Below, one piece after another: positions 41,844 to 50,265 of a DNA stretch of 64,000 bases. The position numbers and the translations under genes were made by a program. Positions within the stretch are counted from its first letter, which is position 1. Each line of letters starts with the position of its first letter. The DNA comes from JAEWWD01 sp964440115 (GTDB lineage Bacteria; Bacillota; Clostridia; Christensenellales; CAG-138): the NCBI GenBank assembly GCA_964440115.1, contig CAYTPV010000008.1, forward strand, positions 148,544 to 212,543, written 5' to 3'. Below the pieces are notes generated by a model. That model saw only the letters and a list, made by a program, of their open reading frames with translations, did no database searches and had not been told where the DNA came from.

Positions 41844-42413
41844 ATGTCGATGATGCAACCCCGCGCACGAGGAATTCTTCCCAGCGATGTGGAACTCTCC
41901 AACACAATCCGTAAGGGCTGGATCAATACCGCGCGGTGGTTACGAAATTTCATATTAAGCACAGTACTTGGCCTTGGCAACCGGGATATCATCGTGCAGC
42001 GCTTGTACCAAACCGCGGATGAAGCGGCAGAGCTTTATTCGCAATATTACGGGGAAGAGGTGGGGGACAGCGTCAGAACCATTTACCAGGATTATTTCCG
42101 GAACGTTGGATCGATGATTGAGGCTTATCAGGCCGGGGATATGGCGGCGGCGGAGCAAATTCGCAGATACCTGTATGAAACAGCGGATGAACTGGCGGCA
42201 CTGTTATCGAGGGCCAACCGGTTTTGGGATTATCCGACGCTGCAAACGCTGTTATATGTGCTGGTGAACAATACGGAAGATCAGCTCATTGGGATTGTCA
42301 CGGGGAATTACGAACAGGAAGTTGACGCGTATGACCGATACATCGAGCAGGTATATAACATATCCGACGAGCTGACGCGCGGAATTATACAGCAATTTCG
42401 AGTGGCAAGATAA
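41844..42413 (+). CDS. Helical-family protein, second cluster copy A
   Basis: The product has 189 residues, with GGAGGGCGATGAT before the ATG. Cysteine-free, all-helical, no export signal. The start MSMMQPRARGILPSDVELSN is shared with copy B. The family core follows: QYYGEEVGDSVRTIYQDY, IEAYQAGDMAAAEQIRRYLYETADELAALLSRANRFW, LQTLLYVLVNNTEDQLIGIV, YDRYIEQVYNISDELTRGIIQQF. It is GC-richer than the cluster at 29552. A truncated GTATCG head starts 2 bases after the stop. Confidence 0.85.
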   Translation: MSMMQPRARGILPSDVELSNTIRKGWINTARWLRNFILSTVLGLGNRDIIVQRLYQTADEAAELYSQYYGEEVGDSVRTIYQDYFRNVGSMIEAYQAGDMAAAEQIRRYLYETADELAALLSRANRFWDYPTLQTLLYVLVNNTEDQLIGIVTGNYEQEVDAYDRYIEQVYNISDELTRGIIQQFRVAR

Positions 42414-42414
42414 T

Positions 42415-42490
42415 AAGGTATCGGCGCATGTGCGTTATAGAGGGGTTGTGGCGACCGCAGCCGCACACCCCCCTTAACCCCCGAAGAGAG
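42415..42490. repeat. GTATCG element, decayed head
   Basis: AAGGTATCGGCGCATGTGCG with a deletion into GGGGTTGTGGCGAC..CGCAGCCGCACACCCC. More degenerate pieces (CGGCTGCGGCCG) extend to about 42560. Confidence 0.65.
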
Positions 42491-42655
42491 TGGGACAGGC
42501 GCTAATGCTATTGTCGGTGAAATAGAAAACGGCTGCGGCCGTACAGCCCTCTAAACTCCCAAATACAGGGACGGCGTGTACCCGAAACAACAGGCCCATC
42601 ATCAATAATTCTTGTTCAGAATATGATTTAGTCGAAAGGATAGGGAGGTGACAAT

Positions 42656-43225
42656 ATGTCTATGATGCAACCCCCCGTACCGAGAATTCTACCAAACGAT
42701 GTTGAACTCTCCAACACAATCCGTAAATATTTGGTAGATACCGCTCGGTGGCTAAGAAATGCTATATTGAGCGATGTACTGGGCCTTGGCAACCGAGATA
42801 CAATTGTGCAGCGTCTATACCAATCTGCAGATCAACTTGGCATATTTTTTGCTCAATATTATGGCGATCAAATAGGAAACGAAGTTAGAGAGATTTATCA
42901 AAGTTATTACAGACACATCCAATCAATGATTCAAGCTTATCTGGCCGGTAATACGGAGGCCATCGAACAACTGCGGGCTGATATGTATGAAGATGCTGAT
43001 AATTTCGCGGCAATATTATCGAGAGTAAACAGATATTTAGATTATGCGACGCTGCAAGCACTATTATATGTACTTGTGGACAGCGCTGAAAATCAGATAG
43101 CTGGGATTGTGGAAGGGGATTATGACAAAGAAGTTGCTGCGTATGACCAATACATAGAACAGATATATAACATATCCGACGAAATTACATATGGAATCAT
43201 AAGGCAATTTAGAGTACTCAGATAA
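42656..43225 (+). CDS. Helical-family protein, second cluster copy B
   Basis: The product has 189 residues, with GGGAGGTGA before the ATG. It aligns end to end with copy A, by eye about 60% identical (MSMMQP, ILPNDVELSNTIRK, ARWLRNAILSDVLGLGNRDTIVQRLYQ, LQALLYVLVDSAENQIAGIV, YDQYIEQIYNISDEITYGIIRQF). Its codons are distinctly AT-richer than copy A, so the two have drifted apart or arrived separately. TAA stop, then a GTATCG head after one base. Confidence 0.85.
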   Translation: MSMMQPPVPRILPNDVELSNTIRKYLVDTARWLRNAILSDVLGLGNRDTIVQRLYQSADQLGIFFAQYYGDQIGNEVREIYQSYYRHIQSMIQAYLAGNTEAIEQLRADMYEDADNFAAILSRVNRYLDYATLQALLYVLVDSAENQIAGIVEGDYDKEVAAYDQYIEQIYNISDEITYGIIRQFRVLR

Positions 43226-43226
43226 T

Positions 43227-43496
43227 AAGGTATCGCCGCCTTGTAGGCGTTGACGAAATTTATTGTAAAGGGGGGCTCAGCGGCTGCGGCCGCTCAGCCC
43301 CCCTTTACTCCCGGAAGAGGGGAGGCGGCTATCGCCATACTTTAATTCGAAATCTTTCTTGTTGAAGAGAGGAATTATTCAGACCAACAACACGCAGGGC
43401 ATTTTCCCCAACGGGGGGACAGGGGGGCTAATCGGCCGCAGCCGATTAGCCCCCTGTAATAAAAATTCCGTCGACGCTTTACAAGCGGCGATACCT
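43227..43496. repeat. GTATCG element, complete copy
   Basis: The head AAGGTATCGCCGCC..GGCGTTGACGA lies directly after the stop codon. The hairpins are GGGGGGCTCAGCGG..CCGCTCAGCCCCCC and GGGGGGCTAATCGG..CCGATTAGCCCC. The tail GTCGACGC..GCGGCGATACCT ends at 43496. Confidence 0.87.
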
Positions 43497-43598
43497 CTGA
43501 CTGCCGCGCGCGAAATGGGCTCGCAATGCTCAAAGTGGTTGACGCGCGGGCAGATACATGCTACATTGTTTGAAAATTTTGCCTTAGAGGTGAGCGGC

Positions 43599-43970
43599 AT
43601 GGAAGTTTTTTCGGAATATCTGGCGCGTATGGATACCCCGCAGCATCGGACACGGATGGAGGAGATACTCCGCTGGATATCGGAGAAATTTCCACATTTA
43701 GCGCCCAAAGTTGCGTGGAATCAGCCCATGTTTACGGATCACGGCACCTATATCATAGGCTTTAGCGCGGCAAAGCATCATATCGCCGTTGCGCCTGAAA
43801 AGGCGGCACTGAACCGGTTTGCACAGGATATCGCGCAGGCCGGGTATGAGCACAGCAAGGAGTTGATCCGTATCCCGTGGGAGAAGCCGGTGGAGTATGC
43901 GCTGCTGGAAAAACTGATCGCGTTCAATATTGCGGATAAGGCGGAGTGCACGACCTTTTGGAGGAAGTAA
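43599..43970 (+). CDS. DUF1801-family (YdhG-like, frataxin-like) iron chaperone
   Basis: The product has 123 residues from ATG 43599 (GAGGTGA upstream); the longer open frame upstream runs through repeat sequence. Typical pattern: MEVFSEYLARMDTPQHRTRMEEILRWISEKFPHLAPKVAWNQPMFTDHGTYIIGFSAAKHHIAVAP. B. subtilis members (YdhG/Fra) deliver iron to Fe-S and heme assembly; this role is carried over by family only. Confidence 0.85.
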   Translation: MEVFSEYLARMDTPQHRTRMEEILRWISEKFPHLAPKVAWNQPMFTDHGTYIIGFSAAKHHIAVAPEKAALNRFAQDIAQAGYEHSKELIRIPWEKPVEYALLEKLIAFNIADKAECTTFWRK

Positions 43971-44034
43971 ACAGGGCGAAGCGCCAACATAGAATAAGAT
44001 GAAACTACAGAGAAAAGCGGCGACAGCCGCTTTT

Positions 44035-44125
44035 TTGGTATCGCCGCCCTTGGGGGCGTCGACGATATTTTTTAAAGTGGGCTGAGCGGCAGCACGCCGC
44101 ACAGCCCCCTTTACCCCCGAGAGGA
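44035..44125. repeat. GTATCG element, head only
   Basis: TTGGTATCGCCGCCC..GGGGGCGTCGACGA, then GTGGGCTGAGCGGC..GCCGCACAGCCCCC. It is preceded by AAAAGCGGCGACAGCCGCTTTTTT at 44012-44036, a likely terminator of the DUF1801 gene. Confidence 0.82.
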
Positions 44126-44255
44126 TGGAGATGCCAATTTAGCAATATCGACCTGCCGATAGAACAAGAAGAATTCAATTACCGCAGTATGAACGGCCGT
44201 TAATTTGGGTCTAATAAACATGTGTAAATCAAAATGCAAGCATGGAGGCATGGCC

Positions 44256-45008
44256 ATGAGGAAGATCATTTGTGTTGTATTGATCGTCCTGTTGTTGTGT
44301 GGATGTTCACCCTCTGCCCCAAACAAACAGCTGCCCGCAGAAGAAGCATCGGCGAAGCCTGAGCCAACACCAGAACCCACGCCTGAAACGCCGAAGATCG
44401 CGTTTGAACTTGGGTATCAAAATGTCCGCGCCTACAAAGACAGTATTGATACGCAATGGATACAGGTAGTTTTTGAAGTTAAGAATACAGGCAGCGATCC
44501 GCTTTATCTCAATAGCGGCTCATATGATATCGAAAATACATCGGGCAAACTTGTATCAAGCTCAAGCATAGCAATTGCATATCCACAAGTGATCGGTGCG
44601 GGAGAGAGCGCATACTACTACGATGAAACGACAATACAATACGATGGTGATTTAAAGGATGTAACGGTTCTTGTGCCGCGCCCGGATGTTGAACCGGCAA
44701 AGGTGAAAAATATTAAGCTGCCTGTAACAGACGTAGAGTTAAAAGAGGGGTCGTTTGATAACATTGAAGCGCTTGGCAGAGTTGAAAATATAACAGATTC
44801 CGATATTGAAATGGGATATGTTTCAATAGCGTTATTCGACAAGGACGGAGCCGTCATTGGGATGATCAATCAAATACTCATGGACAAAATACCCGCCGGC
44901 CAAAAAGTTGGGTTTCAAATATCAAGCTACTCAATGCCGGCGGATATTACCATAGATGACGTTGCCAGTTTCCGGGCAGTGGCCTACCCGGACCAGATGC
45001 AGTTTTGA
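44256..45008 (+). CDS. Lipoprotein with FxLYD-like domain
   Basis: The product has 250 residues from ATG 44256 (GGAGG upstream). The lipobox is LCGC with Cys17, followed by a Pro/Glu/Thr linker (KPEPTPEPTPETPK). Two beta-sandwich units follow: one with WIQVVFEVKNTGSDPLYLNSGSYDIEN, the second with EALGRVENITDSDIEMGYVSIALFDKDGAVIGMINQIL, the FxLYD pattern. It is tethered on the cell surface. It may sense or bind an extracellular partner; no enzyme motifs. Confidence 0.82.
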   Translation: MRKIICVVLIVLLLCGCSPSAPNKQLPAEEASAKPEPTPEPTPETPKIAFELGYQNVRAYKDSIDTQWIQVVFEVKNTGSDPLYLNSGSYDIENTSGKLVSSSSIAIAYPQVIGAGESAYYYDETTIQYDGDLKDVTVLVPRPDVEPAKVKNIKLPVTDVELKEGSFDNIEALGRVENITDSDIEMGYVSIALFDKDGAVIGMINQILMDKIPAGQKVGFQISSYSMPADITIDDVASFRAVAYPDQMQF

Positions 45009-45039
45009 AGCCTATGAGCGGGCTTAAACCTGAAGGTGC

Positions 45040-45105
45040 ATATCGCCTGTAAAACAGGGGCTGTGCGGCAGCATCGCCGCACAGCCCCCTTAACCCGCGA
45101 AAAGG
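45040..45105. repeat. GTATCG element, fragment
   Basis: TATCGCCTGTAAAACAGGGGCTGTGCGGC..GCCGCACAGCCCCC. The head is damaged but the G/C-tract hairpin is intact. Confidence 0.6.
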
Positions 45106-45125
45106 TCAAAATGCAAAGTATCATT

Positions 45126-46283
45126 TTATCCAAGGCGATCCGCCAGAGTTTTGAGTATTGTAGGCCACCAGGCCTGTACGCCCCACTCTTTGCCTAAACG
45201 AACGAATATGGCTCGATTACGGGGACATATATAAAGAATTTGGCCAAGTACACCCATAGCAAAATAATCGTTGATATCTTCTTTAACCTGATACCCCCAC
45301 CACATGTTCTGATAAGAAGCTTTTCCCGTTTTGAACCAATACCCCCAAGGACTTTTGTCATAGCGTCTAAAGTATCCTGCGGGATAGGTTCCTTGCCGGG
45401 GTGAAGTTGAATCCAATATCCATTGTTCTGAAAGAACCCGCTTGCCTGCAATGAGTCCGCCGTTTAGATATAAACTGCCGAATTTAGCAAGGTCGATTGC
45501 GGTTGCAACGAGTCCGCTGTCCATCTTGGGAAAGTGATTTCGCTGGGAATCTTCCACCAAAAATGCCGGGTACTCTGAACCGATCGGTTTCCAGAGCATG
45601 GCCTCGAAATAATCGGATACTTTTTTACCGGTGGCTATTTCCACAATCAGTGCAAGAAGATTCGGATACCAGTCGTTATAGTGAAAAGTTTCGCCGATTT
45701 GATCGGCAATCTTCAGCTGCAGCAAATCTCGTCTGGTATCAGAGGTTAAGTATTGCTTCATTTGGATTGACCAGGGCGTTTGGCCTTGATCGAATGGAAC
45801 ACCCGATTCCATATTGAGCAGGTTTTGCAGAGTAAAGTTCTCAAATCCGCCTTTTTTCAATTCCGGAATATAGTCCGTTACAGGCTGCTGTGTGCTTTTG
45901 ATTTCGCCGCGGTCTATCGCTATGCCGACAAGAGTGGAAAGAAGCGATTTGGTTGCAGACATTACGCGGCTCTGGGTATTCTCGTTTCCTCCGTTGAAAT
46001 ATCTCTCATCTATTATCCTGCCGTCGTGGATGGCCAAAAAAGCTGTTGTACCGGATCTTACAAGCAGTTCTTGGAGAGGCTCGTTTATGATCCCGTTATA
46101 TGAGACTGTTGAAAACAGGTCTTTTTGGATGTCTCTAGCAAAATGGAAGGGCTGCTCTGAAGGCTGAATTTGTCTTATCGAGAAGTATTGAAAATCATCG
46201 ACAGTCTGGCGAAATCTGTTGCGAAAGCAATACCCAAGAAATCTGGGGATATACCTGTCAGAAAGCATGTCGTTTCGTTCCAT
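45126..46283 (-). CDS. Serine hydrolase (class C beta-lactamase-like)
   Basis: The product has 385 residues from ATG 46283 (GGGGGTG upstream). It belongs to the beta-lactamase/penicillin-binding-protein fold. The SxxK motif is S109-A-T-K112 and the second motif YND is in FHYNDWYPN. The third motif region (GYWFKTGKASYQNMWWGYQ) lacks a plain KTG-before-strand layout. There is no signal peptide, so it is likely cytoplasmic, like esterase EstB and 6-aminohexanoate-dimer hydrolase relatives, rather than a secreted beta-lactamase. Substrate unknown. Confidence 0.88.
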   Translation of the reverse strand: MERNDMLSDRYIPRFLGYCFRNRFRQTVDDFQYFSIRQIQPSEQPFHFARDIQKDLFSTVSYNGIINEPLQELLVRSGTTAFLAIHDGRIIDERYFNGGNENTQSRVMSATKSLLSTLVGIAIDRGEIKSTQQPVTDYIPELKKGGFENFTLQNLLNMESGVPFDQGQTPWSIQMKQYLTSDTRRDLLQLKIADQIGETFHYNDWYPNLLALIVEIATGKKVSDYFEAMLWKPIGSEYPAFLVEDSQRNHFPKMDSGLVATAIDLAKFGSLYLNGGLIAGKRVLSEQWILDSTSPRQGTYPAGYFRRYDKSPWGYWFKTGKASYQNMWWGYQVKEDINDYFAMGVLGQILYICPRNRAIFVRLGKEWGVQAWWPTILKTLADRLG

Positions 46284-46376
46284 ATAGACACCCCCAAGAA
46301 TGAATTGTTGTTTCAATTGATTATAGTCATCTACTAATATATAGTCAACGAGCCGGTTGGGAAACGGGCGGGAATA

Positions 46377-46480
46377 GGTATCGGTGTTAACAATTAAGGT
46401 ATCGCCGCCTAAGGGCGGCGACGAGGATTCTTTTTATTTTAAAGCGGGAGGGCTGCGGCCCCCCGCGCCCCCTGAGGGAG
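46377..46480. repeat. GTATCG element, head only, with doubled start
   Basis: A broken start (AGGTATCGGTG) at 46377 is followed by the full head at 46396 (AAGGTATCGCCGCCTAAGGGCGGCGACGA) and the GCGGGAGGGCTGCGGCCCCCCGC stretch. No tail before the next gene's stop at 46497. Confidence 0.82.
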
Positions 46481-46496
46481 TGGATATCGATATAGG

Positions 46497-47201
46497 TTAT
46501 TTTGCTGCTTCCGGCTGCCCCCCCTTTTCTACTCTGGATTTTAAAACACTGTCTGTATCTAAAATTACTGAAATATCGCTGATGTCTCCAATATCAATTT
46601 CAATATGATCTTCGGTTAACATTGTATCGCTATATATCAAGATACGAAATTCTTGTTGATAAGAATATTTTTTTCGTTTCCAGAAAGCTATATTTCGCAA
46701 ATTTGTCGAAACGTTAATGATATATTCCACAGTATCTATACTCTCATCGAAATAGCTAATAAACCCACAATTCATTAAAAATCCATGTTCTATTATGGCT
46801 TTATTAACACGGTGAAGAAACTCATTAGAATTTAATATCAATAATGCAGTGTCACCAAAATTCTTGAATTCTTGCTTTTGTTCTGGGCTGAATTGAAAAG
46901 AATCAAGTCGCTTTGAGTCAATTGAAAACATACAGAATGTGTATCCATTAGAGCATGCTGTGTTTATTAGTCCATCTTTTATTACAAATCTTTGGTCTGT
47001 GTCAGTAATGATTAATTCCGCTTCATGAGCATGAAGCATTGCTTCAAAAGCATCACCGATAACACAATCTCCATTTTGGAGCTCGTAATCTCTATACCAT
47101 TTACAAGATTTTAGATAGAGATGTCCTCGTTGAATTTGCTCTATTCGCTCTTTGGTTTGGAATTTTATCAAGGAATGTCCTTCAACTTGAATTATCCGCA
47201 T
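46497..47201 (-). CDS. Hypothetical protein, probable transferred gene
   Basis: The product has 234 residues, with GAGAG before the ATG. It is strongly AT-rich against its neighbours. N-terminal pattern: HSLIKFQTKERIEQIQRGHLYLKSCKWYRDYELQNGDCVIGDAFEAM. It resembles a poorly characterised cytoplasmic family often met near mobile elements and phage-defence genes (KxxxxEhxxxxxxGxlY.....fR..E....GD..Eg), recalled, not verified. No membrane or export signal. It is isolated, with no partner gene. Transfer is inferred from composition. Confidence 0.7.
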   Translation of the reverse strand: MRIIQVEGHSLIKFQTKERIEQIQRGHLYLKSCKWYRDYELQNGDCVIGDAFEAMLHAHEAELIITDTDQRFVIKDGLINTACSNGYTFCMFSIDSKRLDSFQFSPEQKQEFKNFGDTALLILNSNEFLHRVNKAIIEHGFLMNCGFISYFDESIDTVEYIINVSTNLRNIAFWKRKKYSYQQEFRILIYSDTMLTEDHIEIDIGDISDISVILDTDSVLKSRVEKGGQPEAAK

Positions 47202-47274
47202 ATTTATTCACGCTCTCATGCAATATATTAACAATAATATCATATTTTATTTATTGTAATAAGGGCGGTGCTTA

Positions 47275-47351
47275 ATAGCGCGGTCGTGCAAAAAGCCGTG
47301 ATGAACCGGAATACCTTTGAAAAAGAACTTGCCGCCAGCGGCCTCGTATGA
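47275..47351 (+). pseudogene. Possible 3' remnant of a lost gene
   Basis: An open stretch without a start reads AVLNSAVVQKAVMNRNTFE, continues KELAASGLV, and stops with TGA. A good terminator lies 23 bases on (47374). The combination of codon-like composition, stop and terminator suggests the tail of a deleted gene. Confidence 0.4.
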
Positions 47352-47373
47352 ACGAAACGTTTAAGCGAAAATC

Positions 47374-47401
47374 AAAAAGGCGACCGTGAAGTCGCCTTTT
47401 T
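47374..47401. terminator. Intrinsic terminator
   Basis: AAAAAGGCGAC, CGTGAA, GTCGCCTTTTT. It presumably ended the gene whose remnant precedes it. Confidence 0.8.
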
Positions 47402-47525
47402 GATGGCGCAAAAGCGGGCAAACAAAGCTTTTGCGATTAACGATCACTCGGGAAAGGCGTCATTGCCAGACCCGGACACTATAAAATAACCCCCGCCGAA
47501 ACGGCGCAGCCGGTTCGGCGACATA

Positions 47526-47582
47526 GGGATTCTCAAGGGACGTGTCCCTTGAGCGGGTCTGGGCAGAGCCCAGCATCCCACC
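47526..47582. repeat. Hairpin repeat at the iorB 3' end
   Basis: GGGATTCTCAAGGGAC..GTCCCTTGAGCGGG then CTGGGCAGAGCCCAG. Same modules as at the dnaA 3' end (33597-33692). It ends 14 bases from the iorB stop on the minus strand, so a terminator role is likely. Confidence 0.82.
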
Positions 47583-47595
47583 CCAGTATATCATC

Positions 47596-48177
47596 TCACT
47601 TCACAAACGCATACCCTTTTTGGAATGCCGCCTTGTTCATATCGAGGAACTTCGGCTTCACGTTGGCTTCGAGCGCCTTCATCCACGCGTCGTAAGAGAA
47701 GGGCAGCTTGCGCGCGAGCACGCCGAGCAACACGACATTCGCTGCGCGGAACGTGCCGCACTCATGCGCGAGCGACGTCGCGTCGAGCGCTATGGTATCG
47801 GGGACGGCTTCCTTTACGCGGTCGAGCGCGTCGGCGGGATATTCCGCCGCGCCTGTGATGACGGGCATGGGCAGAAGCTCCTGCGTGTTGACGATCACAA
47901 CGCCCGTGTTCGGCTTTACATAGGGCAGGGCGCGCAGAGCCTCCAGCTTTTCAAACGCGAGGACAACGTCCGCCTGCTCCTGCTCCACAATGGTGGAGTA
48001 TACTTTCTCATCCGCGCTCATGCGGACATACGTGACCACGCTGCCGCCGCGCTGGCTCATGCCGTGCACCTCGCTTACGCGCACATCGTATCCGTGCTGC
48101 AACGCGAGATAGCCCAATATCTTACTGGCGAGCAGGGTACCCTGGCCGCCGACGCCTACTATGACGATGCCGATCAT
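47596..48177 (-). CDS. iorB: Indolepyruvate:ferredoxin oxidoreductase, beta subunit
   Basis: The product has 193 residues. ATG 48177 overlaps the iorA stop (ATGA). It is a pyruvate-ferredoxin-oxidoreductase gamma-type domain: IVIVGVGGQGTLLASKILGYLAL and VRVSEVHGMSQRGGSVVTYVRM. With IorA it oxidatively decarboxylates aryl pyruvates from Trp, Phe and Tyr to aryl-acetyl-CoA, reducing ferredoxin in the anaerobic cytoplasm. Confidence 0.95.
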   Translation of the reverse strand: MIGIVIVGVGGQGTLLASKILGYLALQHGYDVRVSEVHGMSQRGGSVVTYVRMSADEKVYSTIVEQEQADVVLAFEKLEALRALPYVKPNTGVVIVNTQELLPMPVITGAAEYPADALDRVKEAVPDTIALDATSLAHECGTFRAANVVLLGVLARKLPFSYDAWMKALEANVKPKFLDMNKAAFQKGYAFVK

Positions 48178-49922
48178 TTGACCTGACCTCCCTTCGCGTC
48201 TGCGGGCCTTTGCGCGCCGAACGGGCAAACCCGCGCGCACAATCCGCAGCCTACGCACTGCGTGGGGTCTACCCACACGCCCGTCGCCGTCTTTTTGATG
48301 GCCGGGCAGCCGATGCGCATGCACATACCGCAGTTGCGGCACTTCTCGGGGTCGCTGAAATAGGGCGTTCCGGGCTGCCGCACGATGAGCGCGCAGGGGC
48401 GCTGCGCGATGATGACGGAAAGCTCCGGCCGCGCCGTTTCTTCTTTTAATACCTTCTCGAGCTGCTTGACATCGAACGGGTCAACGACGACCACGTTTTT
48501 GATGCCCATGCCCTTGCAGAACATCACCAGATCCAGCTGGGGTGCGGCGTTGCCGTGGATATCCAGGCCGTTGGTCGGGTTGTTCTGGTGGCCCGTCATG
48601 CCGGTGATGGAGTTATCCGCTATGATCACCGTGCCGACGGAGCGGTTATAGAACATATTTAAAAGGCCCGTCACGCCGCTGTGCGTAAACGTGCTGTCGC
48701 CGATGAGCGCGACCATGTTCTTGGCGCTTTCACGGCCCAGCGCCTTTTCCATGCCGTGCGCCATACCGATGGATGCGCCCATGCACAGGCAGGAGTCCGC
48801 CGCGTTGAGCGGGGAAAGCCCGCCCAGCGAGTAGCAGCCGATATCCGAATGCACGGTCAGCTTGAGCTTGTTCAGCACATACGATAATCCGCGATGCGGG
48901 CAGCCGGGGCACAGCACCGGCGGACGGACGGGGATACCCTCCGTCGCCATGGGGCCGGGTGCGGGCGCGCCCATGAATTTCGCGGCGATGGTGCGCGCGA
49001 ACAGCTCGCCCTGCATGCCGGTTTTATCCTTACCGGAGCAGGGGATGCCCATGGCCTTGATGGCGTCCTCAAAGAACGGCTCCATATCCTCGATCACGTA
49101 GAGCGTTTCAACGCCCGCCGCAAATTCGCGGATAAGCGCCTCGGGCAGAGGATATGCAAGGCCCAGCTTCAATACGCTTGCCTTGGGCATGACTTCCTTG
49201 ACGTAGTTGTAGGCCGCGCCGCTGGTGACTACGCCGATTTTCTTGTCCGCCCACTCGATCTGGTTGATGGGCATTCGCGAGGCGTCGCCCGCCAGACGAC
49301 GCTCCCGCGCTTCCACCACGATATGCCGACCCCGCATGTTTGCGGGCATGGTGACATTTTTATTGAAGTTTTTCGTGTAGGGCTTGAGCGGCAGATCGGC
49401 GCGCTCGCCCAGCTCCACGATCGTGCGCGCGTGCGCAATGCGCGTAGTCAGCCGCACCACGACCGGGGTATCGTATTCCTCGCTGATTTCATAAGCGAGC
49501 TTCATGTAATCCTTGCATTCCTGCGAAGAGGAAGGGTCGAGCACCGGCACATGCGCCGCGCGGCAGAGCATACGCGTATCCTGCTCATCCTGCGAGGAAT
49601 GCATGCCCGGGTCGTCCGCCACGACGATGACCATCCCCGCGTTCACGCCCGTATAAGAGGAGGTGAACAGCGGATCGGCCGCAACATTCAGGCCCACGTG
49701 CTTCATGCAGGCCATGCTGCGCGCGCCGCCCAGGGATGCGCCGAACGCGACTTCCACGGCGACCTTTTCGTTGGGCGCCCATTCGGAATAGATTTCTTCA
49801 TAGCCCGAGACGGCTTCGTTGATTTCCGTGCTCGGCGTTCCCGGATACGCGGAGGTCACCCGCACGCCCGCTTCATACACGCCGCGCGCGATCGCCTCGT
49901 TGCCCAGCATCAGCTGTTTCAA
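48174..49922 (-). CDS. iorA: Indolepyruvate:ferredoxin oxidoreductase, alpha subunit
   Basis: The product has 582 residues. TTG 49922 is the start, with AAAGGAGGG 8 bases upstream. The N-terminal region is the POR alpha-type domain (SAYPGTPSTEINEAV), followed by the thiamine-diphosphate domain (DIGCYSLGG, GDSTFTHSGVTGLLN, DNSITGMTGHQNNP). Two C-terminal 4Fe-4S motifs are CRNCGMCMRIGCP and CVGCGLCARVCPF. It is the catalytic and electron-transfer subunit, operonic with iorB. It supports an amino-acid-fermenting, oxygen-sensitive lifestyle. Confidence 0.96.
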   Translation of the reverse strand: MKQLMLGNEAIARGVYEAGVRVTSAYPGTPSTEINEAVSGYEEIYSEWAPNEKVAVEVAFGASLGGARSMACMKHVGLNVAADPLFTSSYTGVNAGMVIVVADDPGMHSSQDEQDTRMLCRAAHVPVLDPSSSQECKDYMKLAYEISEEYDTPVVVRLTTRIAHARTIVELGERADLPLKPYTKNFNKNVTMPANMRGRHIVVEARERRLAGDASRMPINQIEWADKKIGVVTSGAAYNYVKEVMPKASVLKLGLAYPLPEALIREFAAGVETLYVIEDMEPFFEDAIKAMGIPCSGKDKTGMQGELFARTIAAKFMGAPAPGPMATEGIPVRPPVLCPGCPHRGLSYVLNKLKLTVHSDIGCYSLGGLSPLNAADSCLCMGASIGMAHGMEKALGRESAKNMVALIGDSTFTHSGVTGLLNMFYNRSVGTVIIADNSITGMTGHQNNPTNGLDIHGNAAPQLDLVMFCKGMGIKNVVVVDPFDVKQLEKVLKEETARPELSVIIAQRPCALIVRQPGTPYFSDPEKCRNCGMCMRIGCPAIKKTATGVWVDPTQCVGCGLCARVCPFGAQRPADAKGGQVK

Positions 49923-49992
49923 AGGTATAGCCCTCCTTTAATAAGACATACCGCAGGGGTTTCACCCCTGCACCCCATCAGACAAATATAGG

Positions 49993-50075
49993 ATCATTCG
50001 AGGCGGGAGACGCCTCGAATGCTAGGCCTGCGGGCCGTCGCCTTCGGAAATCCCTTTATCAAAGCGACTTCGTCG
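49993..50075. repeat. Hairpin cluster upstream of iorA
   Basis: ATTCGAGGCGGGAGACGCCTCGAAT, TAGGCCTGCGGGCCGTCG and CAAAGCGACTTCGTCGCTTTG in a row. The first and second modules recur inside the element at 61792, and the third near 33600 and 54116. Confidence 0.7.
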
Positions 50076-50109
50076 CTTTGGGGGAGAATAAACATCACTT
50101 TGCCCTAGC

Positions 50110-50265
50110 CCCTTTAGGGGGCGGGGAGTCGGAGCCGCGCGCCGCCATTATTCAGACAGAATGCGCGTTGCCAGCAGGTCATTTCCCCCTAGGGGGAGCG
50201 GGGGGCCTCAGCCCTCCCGCTTTATAATAAAAAAAGACTTCGTCGCCGCCCGGAGGCGGCGATAC
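50110..50265. repeat. GTATCG element, right half only
   Basis: GGGGGCGGGGAGTCGGAGCCGCG (inverse of the inner module of the long copies), CCCCCTAGGGGGAGCGGGGGGC, CCTCCCGCTTTATAATAAAA and the tail TCGTCGCCGCCCGGAGGCGGCGATACT. There is no head on the left. Confidence 0.78.

Noticed and set aside
22345..43496. GTATCG elements as integron attC sites
   Set aside because: No GTTRRRY/RYYYAAC core boxes and no integrase in the window, although the gene-plus-hairpin layout invites the comparison.
43359..43598. Longer N-terminus for the DUF1801 gene
   Set aside because: The upstream frame is a translated GTATCG element; the start at 43599 has the ribosome binding site and matches family length.
48894..49991. 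365-residue open frame on the plus strand
   Set aside because: Antisense to iorA; Arg/His-rich shadow of a strongly conserved gene.
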